Assembly: GCA_949130495.1 (NCBI GenBank)
Contig: OX422210.1
Coordinates: 497,031,760-497,095,759 of the forward strand
Origin: Sambucus nigra
Taxonomy: Eukaryota > Streptophyta > Magnoliopsida > Dipsacales > Adoxaceae
Length of the DNA: 64,000 bases
Direction of reading: 5' to 3'
Below, one piece after another: positions 22,199 to 30,229 of this stretch (position 1 is its first letter; every line of letters begins with the position of its first letter). The position numbers and the translations under genes were made by a program. The notes under the pieces are model-generated. The model did no database searches. It was not told the origin of the DNA and worked only from the letters and a program-made list of their open reading frames with translations.

Positions 22199-24258
22199 TG
22201 TGGCCATCCCCGATCCTCGCCTGCGGGTGGGAGCGCAAAGGAAAGGATCATCGGGTCCCGCACATCCCTCTCAGGAGCGCTTCGGCCGGCGTCAATTGAG
22301 ATGAGGTGTAAAAATGTAGAGAGATTCATAGTCGCCAGTCAATATTACTCAAAACAGACAGAAGAAAAAGGGGAAGCCATCCCGAAGGATGGCATCCAAA
22401 GACATAATGGTGCACGCGAAACCAAAATTATTCGAGGCGGGTTTGGAGGCTAAGTTACGAAATGGGGAGGTGTTAGGAACTCATTCCGCCCTTTCGATCT
22501 CTCATGGATATTTGCTATTTTCCTTTATTTTTTCCCGTGATATGTGTGCATGTGTATATATATAGTGGAGATAGGAATCCTCGACTTGTATCATGGAAGA
22601 GATAGAGCGAGTCGTCCATAGGAAGGTGTAAAAATAATATTAGAAAAAAATATTTACGCGATTATCCCTACGTTGATCGTTATATTGGAACGATAACGCA
22701 TATGGAGTAATACGTCACTAAGAGCAAGTATATAGAATATAAGAAGATTAGATTTAGAGAAAATAGGAAAATAAGAGAAAAAGTGAGAAAAGGGACTCGA
22801 GTCTCGAGTTTTACCCCGAGACGCCTACATAGCCTATAAAGGCATCAAAGTCTACGTAGTTCTCATACAAAACGAGGGGTGGGGTCTATCCCATAAATAT
22901 AAATGGGGGATCTCTTATTTGTGAGTGTGCGTGTGGGTGTAGAAAAAGTGTTTTAGTTATGAGAAAAATATGAGAATCCTAATTTGGAATTTATGAGCAA
23001 ACCCTCTTTTTCTTGTTTTTTTGGGTTTTATTTATATGAAAATAGGAGATGTGCAATAATACTAAATAAAAAGTATATTAGGATGTGTGAGATGAGATAA
23101 TAAAAGTTTGAGAATTTAAGAGAATTTAAGAGAGAGTTTGAGAAAGTTGGACCTTCTTGAAGATCTTGAGCTAGACCTTGAATGTTGGAGAGCATCCCTT
23201 GCACTTGGATAATGATGGAGAGTGGCTAATTCACCAAGTTTGATGAAAAGGATGATGAAAAGTGGAAGTAAAAAGGAGATTTGGAGGTTGAAATCATGCT
23301 GCCTTCGAGAGAGGTTTCTGGGATTCGTTGAGAGTGAATTTTATCAGATCTGGGCTCCCCTTGCAAATGAGGTGAAGGCCTCCTTTTATAGGCTTAGGTT
23401 GCTACCAATCGTCATAGACCTCATCCTGCCTATCGGCACCTACCGATATGCAGGGTCTGGAACCTGCCATTTGGTAGTGTGTTTTAGGCCTTTTTGAGAA
23501 ATTGGCTGCTGAGGGCAAACCATTGGTCAGAATTATACATGGGGCATACCGTTGGAAAGGTAATTCAGAGACCTTTGAAAGTCCTTTGGACCGATCCCAG
23601 GTTTGGGAGTTAAATTTGGGTTAAATATGGCTCGGAAGAATTTGTCAGCCCATTGGATGGGGAATCATTTGGACGTAAACGGATCGTTCGTCCGCATGGT
23701 AAGTCCAAATCGTGCATGGGGAGAACCGTTGGAAAGGTTAGGAGATGTACTTCGACATTCCAAAGAGTTTGACCGGTTTGGGGAGTTGACTTTTGTCAAT
23801 CGGGCCCTAGAAGAATTTGGCAACCTATTGGAGTTAAACGGATCGTTTGTCCGCATGGTAAGTCATAATCGCGCACAGGGCGGACCGTTGGAAAGGGTAT
23901 TTAGTGACCTTCAAAGATTAATTTAGCCTCAGTTGAGCTAAAGAGTTGACTTAGGTCTAACAGATCCCGAGAGTGCCCGGTGGCCTCTGGGTCAAGTTTT
24001 GAACGCAAATGGATCGTTCGTCCGCATGGTAAGTTGGTATCACACATGGGGAAGACCGTTGGAAAGGTTATTTAGTTTCTTTCTAAGATTCATTCAGTCT
24101 CAGTCGAGATAAAGAGTTTGACTTTTTGGTTAAACTGAGCCAGGGAGTGCCCGATGGCTTCTAGGTCAGTACTCGGGCTATGACCTGGGTTTATAGTGAT
24201 GATGGGGAGATACTAGGGACCTAAGGAAAGTTGGGGGTAACAGAATGGGGTGTCTACA
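22199..24258 (-). repeat. 3' LTR of Tat element C
   Basis: 2060 bp; on the plus strand it starts TGTGGCCATCCCCG and ends GGTGTCTACA. It aligns with LTR A, including the internal array of about 170-bp units (GTTGGAAAGG at about 23552, 23729, 23888 and 24059). The 5 bp to its left are CCTAT; the partner duplication is not visible. Confidence 0.83.
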
Positions 24259-24494
24259 GAACCCCTCGACGGGTGAGTTTGGAACAAATTATGGCCGTCG
24301 AATAGACACCACATGATGCTTTTGAGGGAGTATGACCGATTCAGAGGGTCGAGGATGACTCTGAGGTCAAAAGGAGTGTGCTGCGGATGGAATGATGATC
24401 AAAGGTTTAGGTCGATTCTGAGGACCTGAAGTGGTGTTAGGAGATGACCAATTCTGTGGGTCAAAGCCGAATCTGCGGGCTTATGGTGTAGATA
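24259..24494. other. Lead-in to the minisatellite in element C
   Basis: Degenerate forms of the minisatellite motif ('gaccgattcagagggtcgagg', 'gaccaattctgtgggtca') occur here, so this looks like an older, decayed part of the same array. Confidence 0.55.
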
Positions 24495-25165
24495 TAATAA
24501 CCGAGGTCAATTCTGACCTAAGAGTGGTGACGATCGAGGACCAGGGTCAATTCTGACCCAACTCAGGTGACGATCCAAGACTGAGGTTGATTTTGACCTA
24601 AGAATGGTGATGACCGAGGACCGGGGTCAATTCTGACCCAACTCAGGTGACAATCCAAGACCGAGGTCAATTCTTACCTAAGAGTGGTGACGACCGAGTA
24701 TCGGGGTTAATTCTAGCCCAACTCAGGTGACGATCCAAGTTCAATTTTAACCTAAGAGTGGTGATGACCGAGGACCGGGGTCAATTCTGACCCAACTCAG
24801 GTGACGATCCAAGATCGAGGTCAATTCTGATCTAAGAGTGGTGACGATCGAGGACCGGGGTCAATTCTGACCCAACTCAGGTGACGATCTAAGACCGAGG
24901 TTAATTATGACCTAAGAGTGGTGACGACCGAGGACCGGGGTCAATTCTGACCCAATTCAGGTGACGATCCAAGATCGAGGTCAATTCTGACCTAAGAGTG
25001 GTGACGATCGAGGATCGGGGTCAATTCTGACCCAACTCAGGTGACGATCCAAGATCGAGTTCAATTCTGACCTAAGAGTGGTGACGATCGAGAACCGGGG
25101 TCAATTCTGACCCAACTCAGGTGACGACCCAAGACCGAGGTCAATTCTGACCTAAGAGTGGATAA
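24495..25165. repeat. 80-bp minisatellite in the 3' region of element C
   Basis: About eight copies of an 80-bp unit made of two related 40-bp halves. One half has AGGTCAATTCTGACCT then 'aagagtggtgacga'; the other has GGGTCAATTCTGACCC then 'aactcaggtgacga'. Unit boundaries are regular. Such arrays next to the 3' LTR are known from Tat/Ogre elements. Confidence 0.9.
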
Positions 25166-25664
25166 AGATGGGATTTTGATTCTGACTGGAGAAAGTGCTT
25201 TGTGATTTTGATTTGAGCTGGGGAGATGATAGCTGGGGAAGCTTTTTTTTCTTTAGGAGGCCTCACAGGGGGAATCAACCTATTTTGGTGCTGGAAAAAA
25301 ACTCCATTGGGGAAATGATCAGGCCATCCTTAGAGATCCTCCGGGGTTTTAGCGGGAGGAGATTCACTTGGCTTTCGAGGATTCCGTTGGGAAAGAGGGG
25401 TTCCGCTTGAGGGAATGCAAAATTTTCTTGGTGAAGATATTCTAAATCCTTCATGGAATTTTGAGAAATTTTTCGAGGATTTTTTGAGGCTTTTTGGTAT
25501 TTTTTGGGAATTTCTGTACGATATTTAAGGGGGTGCCGGTCGGCATGGCATGAGGGGTGCCATTCGGTAGTGGCACAGACTTTTGGGCTACCTCGGGAAG
25601 GTAAGGAGTCAGTGCCGATCAGTATGGTGGGGGGGAAGTGTCGATCGGCATGGAGCTTGGCATC
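25166..25664. other. Upstream region of the antisense PMD gene
   Basis: No coding signal. GC-rich stretches with 'gccgatcggcatgg'-like repeats occur at about 25535-25650 and may be promoter-proximal elements. Confidence 0.4.
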
Positions 25665-25672
25665 CTATATAA
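25665..25672 (+). promoter_or_regulatory. TATA box of the antisense PMD gene
   Basis: CTATATAAGG spans 25665-25674, about 100 bp before the ATG at 25767. A CT-rich leader (about 25708-25725) lies between, as in many plant 5' UTRs. It lies inside the retrotransposon and faces against the element's own transcription. Confidence 0.6.
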
Positions 25673-25766
25673 GGGGGCGAATCCCTTCATTTTTTTCACA
25701 GCTTCTTTGCCTTCTCTCTCTCTGCGATTCTTCTGCATATCATTCTATCATTTCGATCTTCAAGAA

Positions 25767-27896
25767 ATGGCCGCTTTTATGAGCACTATAGTCCACCGAG
25801 CGTGATTGACCGTTGATGATTGGGCGAATGTGGAGTGGAATGCCAGGGCGCCTCTTGCTTTTGGGAGTGAGAACTCCTTCGATGCGTTTGAGCCTGTTGC
25901 GGATGAGCGGACCTTGTTGCAGGAGTCGTCGTGTCATCGCTCTTCGAAAGTGGTTCCTGGCGGTTATGTAAGTAACCTGACCTTTGGCATTATTCTTTTT
26001 TTTTGGTGATTTTTCTTTCTTTCTTGACTTTTGATGAGACGTTTCCTTTTTGCCAGTCTGATATTTCCTTGAAGAACATGCACGCTCGCAGGACGATGGA
26101 TCTCAGGGATGTCTGGGAGCATCTCCCACCTGTGGTGCTTTGGGTGGGTATCCTCAGCGGGTTTTGGGAGCTTGACATATGTGCTGGATGAGACGCCTCA
26201 TTCGACAGCGGTCCTGTGCGCTTTGGGGGAGAGGTGGTGGGATACTACCCAGACCTTCCATTTTGGCTTCGGGGAGATAACTGTGACTCCCATAGATGTG
26301 CAGCAGCTGTTGGGGATGAATTGTGACGAAGAGCAGATAGAGGTGGATCGCTCTTTGCTGGTGGGACTAGAGGCAGTGCGTGCGGCACTTGGTGATGTAG
26401 GGAGGATAGTCTCTGGGGATTCTATATGGGTGTCCCTGCTAAAGGATGTTCTGCTGAGCAGGGTGATTGATGTGGAGGACGGGATGCAACTGAGGCAGAT
26501 GGCCCGGTTATTTATTTTGCTGTCGTTAGGAGGTTTCATGGTGGAATTGAGCGGCGATGTCGTCCATTTGTGGTTCTTGTCATGCCTGAGGCCGTTTTCA
26601 AACATCCTTTTCTATGATTGGCGGAGTCTAACTTTGGCGACCCTTTACTCTTCTCTGGATGCATTCAACTGGTGCTTCCGGCAGACCTTTACTGGGCCCA
26701 CATACCTTCTTGAGGTATTCTTTGGTTTGCGCATTTCCTTTCATGCATCCACATTTTCCTTTCATGCATTCGCAATTTCCTGATGCGTCTCTTTTTGCTT
26801 TGTGAGTTCAGACGTGGTTCTACGAGGTGATTGGGTGCAATACCCCACCGATCGCTTTGAAGGACGACACTGTTGGGGACTTCTATCAATTGTATCGATG
26901 GCATAAGGCTAATCGACAGTCGAATGGATCTCTCTCTCTGGAGGCGGTGCGTCAGGTCTTTAATGACCTGACCAGTGGTAGGGTAAGGCTCTTTCCATTT
27001 CAGTCTTGGTTTTTTGCACCTTCTGATCTTGTATTGATTTATGCCTACTTGGGGATTTTCAGGTGACCTTTTATCCCTGGGGGATATCCATTCAGGATGC
27101 GGGGGAGACTGAGGTGAATGCGCGGATGAGGAATTTGCAGGCGTATGAGTTCGTCCATTCTTGGTATCTCGAGTAGCGGGAGGTTCATCATATTGCTAAG
27201 GAGGAGGTGGTGGTGATACTTACGTAGCCTCCTACGTCTATGAGGCGGGAGCAACTGCTGTTGAAGGATGAGAGGATCGTGGCGATGATCGGTGAGTTCT
27301 ACTTATTGTACACCAATACGGCTGCGTCGTATGACTATATGGACTTTGTGACGAGCTGGTTGATGGCGCCCAGCATATATGATTCCCTACATTTCCCTCT
27401 TACGGGCTCGATTTGGTCAGTGGGATATTCCCACAACGGTGGTGGTCCGATGGCATCAACGACGATGGCGACTTCAGAGATTCCTTTTATGCGTTTGCAT
27501 ACCCCCTCGTACAACATTCGGCGGGCTGATGGAGGGATGGTGCCTATGTTGCACCGTCCTCATGTGATGGATCCGTAGGAGTTGGGTTTGATAGAGGAGG
27601 TCCTGCGACCTGCGGTATACCTTCATGTTCTTATCTTTCTTTTTTTCCTGTTTTGGTCACCTCTGTTTTGATACTGATTTCGCTTTTTCTTGCAGCAAGT
27701 TCGGGTGTCGACCACTTGTCTAAGGGACATCAGAGACTGAATATATTCGGTGATTGCCCATATTCGGAACGCGGTTCATGTTCCTTCTTGCTTGGTGCCT
27801 TCTTCTTCATCCGGAGAGGACTCTGGCTCGGGTAGTGGTGGAGCATCGTCTCGCCGTAGGGGGAAGAGAGCACGTCGCAGGGGTGGAAGCTCTTAG
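25767..27896 (+). pseudogene. Plant mobile domain (PMD) protein gene, five exons, antisense ORF of Tat element C
   Basis: PMD proteins are nuclear; Arabidopsis MAIN and MAIL1 help silence transposons, and PMD frames also ride in MULE and Ty3/gypsy elements. Exon 1 starts MAAFMSTIVHRA (25767-25967). Exon 2 (26057-26714) carries the core: LTYVLDETPHSTAVLCALGERWW, TFHFGFGEITVTPIDVQQLLGM, ARLFILLSLGGFMVELSGDVVHLWFL and LATLYSSLDAFNWC. Exons 3 (26812-26982), 4 (27063-27614) and 5 (27696-27896) complete it; exon 5 ends in an Ser/Gly-rich, basic tail RRRGKRARRR, a likely nuclear localisation signal. Introns of 89, 97, 80 and 81 bp have GT...AG ends, and reading phase is kept across them. Stops after residue 12, at three sites in exon 4 and one in exon 5, and a frameshift at about 26150 make it a pseudogene. 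Confidence 0.72.
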
Positions 27897-28387
27897 TGTG
27901 AGAGAGAGAGAGAGAATGTAGGTTCGGGCTGAGTCCCGCTATTTTTTGCTTTTTCTTTTTATTTCCTGTAATGATGATGTAACACAAAAAACATATATAT
28001 GCAATGCAACAGAGTTTTTTGATTATCTTTTATTAATGATGAATGAATGCATGCACATGCGCTTTTTACTTTGCTACTGAGACCGTAAAAAGGAATATTT
28101 TTCGAAATCTTTTGAAGGAAAGCTTTTGATTAAAAAGGGGAAATGAAAGGGATTTTGAAATTCTATTGAGAATATCAATTTATTTTTATTGAGTTTTCTG
28201 ATTTGACAAAAGAGGAAAAAAGGGAAATTTCTAAAAATGGGGGATTGCCGATCGGAAAGCACCCTGTCTTGCCTATCGGCAGTTCAGTCCAGTCCCATCA
28301 ATTCAAAGCTTTGATTGGTACCCTCTTCAGCCTTTGGTAACTTGTGGGGTAGGATTCCCTCCGATTTCTGCAGGGATTATGTCTCTT
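27897..28387. other. Spacer downstream of the PMD gene
   Basis: A short (GA)n run at 27899-27914 and AT-rich sequence; no coding signal. It matches in position, but not obviously in sequence, the 469-939 spacer of element A. Confidence 0.45.
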
Positions 28388-28900
28388 CACTACAAGAATT
28401 TACACCATTAACAACAATATTTAACAACACAAGATATTTTTGTTGCCAAAGATACCCTTTTGGCAACAAAATCTTATTTATGTTGCCAAAAGACTATTTT
28501 AGAGGGTACTTTTGGCAGCATAAAATAAATTTTGTTGCCAAAGGTTAAAATTTTAAGCGGGAAGGTACCAAAATAAAAGGGGGGAGAATATTAGCTTTTA
28601 GCATCATAATTGTTTGTTGCCAAATATATGGTGACTTTTGGCAACACAAGAGTGTGTTGAGAAAAATAGAAGACTTTTGGCAACAACAAAAATTGTGATG
28701 CCAAATGTATTTTATCTTTTTGTCAAATAAGAATTAAGTTCCAAACCCTTATTTCCGAAACACTTTCCGTCAAAAACAAACACACGAACCCTCCTTTCTG
28801 AAACCTCTCTGTCGCGATCAAAGTCCGGCGCCCCGCCGGCCACCACCGTCATCGTCGCTCCGCCCCACCAGTCACCACAGCTCCATCTTTTACGGGGTAT

Positions 28901-28902
28901 CC

Positions 28903-28980
<78 letters not shown>
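28901..28980. repeat. (CT)n followed by (TA)n
   Basis: About 10 CT units at 28901-28921, then about 29 TA units. Confidence 0.95.
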
Positions 28981-28984
<4 letters not shown>

Positions 28985-29090
28985 TCTTTGTCTAATCGAT
29001 TTTTTGGTTCGATTTTTGGGTTTAATCAATTTTTCAGATCTTTGTCTAATCGATTTTTGGGGCTCGATTTTTAGGTTTAAAAAACGCCTA
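28981..29090 (+). repeat. Tandem duplication of about 53 bp
   Basis: CAGATCTTTGTCTAATCGAT occurs at 28981 and 29034, each time followed by a GATTTTT-rich stretch and TTTAA. Confidence 0.85.
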
Positions 29091-29099
29091 AAAATCGGC

Positions 29100-29315
29100 T
29101 GTGATATATATATATATACACTGATATAATACTGATACTGATATAATACTGATATATTTATATTATATATTTATATATTTATATAATATATATATATATA
29201 TATACACTGATATAATATATACTGATATAATACTGATACTGATATAATTCTGATATAATACTGATATATTTATATTATATATTTATATAATATATACTGA
29301 TATATATATAATCAT
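29100..29315. repeat. AT-rich low-complexity region with ACTGATATA repeats
   Basis: Irregular reiterations of 'actgatataata' and (TA)n. Confidence 0.85.
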
Positions 29316-29450
29316 ATAAATATACCTGATTATCATATATCTGATATATCATATGTCTGATTATATACTGATATTTATATAATCATATATAAATATCAGT
29401 ATATAATCAGATATATGATATATTAGATATATGACAATCAGGTGATATTT
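29316..29450. repeat. Large imperfect AT-rich palindrome
   Basis: Two arms of about 65 bp (centre near 29382) are inverted copies with about four mismatches and one indel. The arm next to the centre includes ATATACTGATATTTATAT. Confidence 0.8.
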
Positions 29451-29498
29451 ATATATGATAATCATATATAAATATCTAGTATATATATATATATATAT

Positions 29499-29542
29499 AT
29501 CCTTTACTTATAGTTCAAGAGGCCCCATTAAACTGAACTGAC

Positions 29543-29594
<52 letters not shown>

Positions 29595-29638
29595 GTTAGT
29601 TCAGTTTAATGGGGCCTCTTGAACTATAAGTAAAGGAT
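29499..29638. repeat. 140-bp near-perfect palindrome with a (TA)n centre
   Basis: Left arm 29499-29545 and right arm 29592-29638 are inverted copies with one mismatch, non-repetitive in sequence (for example GAGGCCCCATTAAACTGAAC). The (TA)n core is self-complementary, so the full 140 bp is symmetric. Confidence 0.92.
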
Positions 29639-29847
29639 TTTTAGGCAGAATTGGCATAATTATTACCGTGAGGATTGAGCTGCCAAAAGAGATTATCCCC
29701 CTTTGGGTTGGAAGATCAAATTTATGTAGTCAATAGAAAAAAAAACAAGTATTCTGAAGCCAAATGCTCTCGTATATATATCTAATCATATATATACTAA
29801 TCATATATATATCTGATTATATATATTGTTATATCTGATCATATCTG

Positions 29848-29848
<1 letters not shown>

Positions 29849-29898
<50 letters not shown>
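29849..29898. repeat. (TA)n microsatellite
   Basis: About 24 TA units, following several ATCATATA repeats. Confidence 0.95.
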
Positions 29899-29901
<3 letters not shown>

Positions 29902-30229
29902 ATATTGCTATATTGTTCGTTGTATGTATTGTTATATTGTTCGTTGTATTGTTTGTAATGAGTCATTTTTTGTTAATAGTTATAATTTCATATCATGCAA
30001 GCTTTAGATCATTTTTTGTTAACAGTTATAATGTTGTGTGTTGTGTAAGGTGGTGTGTGTGACTCCCAATTTGAGTGTACAACGTAAATTTGCAAAAAAA
30101 TAGACTTAAGCATAAAAACATGCAATCGAAGGGTGAAAACATAAAACAACCACAAAACGGTCCCGTAAGAGTCACAAACACCTCGCACGGGACCAATGTG
30201 ACTTGTAGGAACCGACTGCGTAGTCACGG

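Larger units (their letters stand above)
22199..28387 (-). mobile_element. Tat-type Ty3/gypsy element C, 3' part only
   Basis: On the minus strand the element ends in an LTR (24258 down to 22199) related to that of element A. To its right lie an 80-bp minisatellite and an antisense PMD gene (25767-27896, plus strand), the Tat order of pol, antisense ORF, 3' noncoding tandem repeat and 3' LTR. gag and pol are absent: the sequence changes to a CACTA terminus at 28388, about where pol should end. No right-hand LTR is in the window. Confidence 0.75.
28388..30059 (+). mobile_element. CACTA (En/Spm) transposon left end; extent to the right uncertain
   Basis: CACTACAAGAATTT at 28388 is the canonical CACTA terminal sequence. 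Subterminal copies of TTTGGCAACA and TGTTGCCAAA in both orientations follow over about 350 bp (28430-28700), as in this superfamily, where they bind the transposase. A GC-rich stretch at 28790-28890 may be leader sequence. No matching CACTA terminus ending in TTCTTGTAGTG occurs before the satellite, and no transposase is recognisable, so the element is truncated. The AT-rich part from 28920 may or may not belong to it. Confidence 0.7.
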
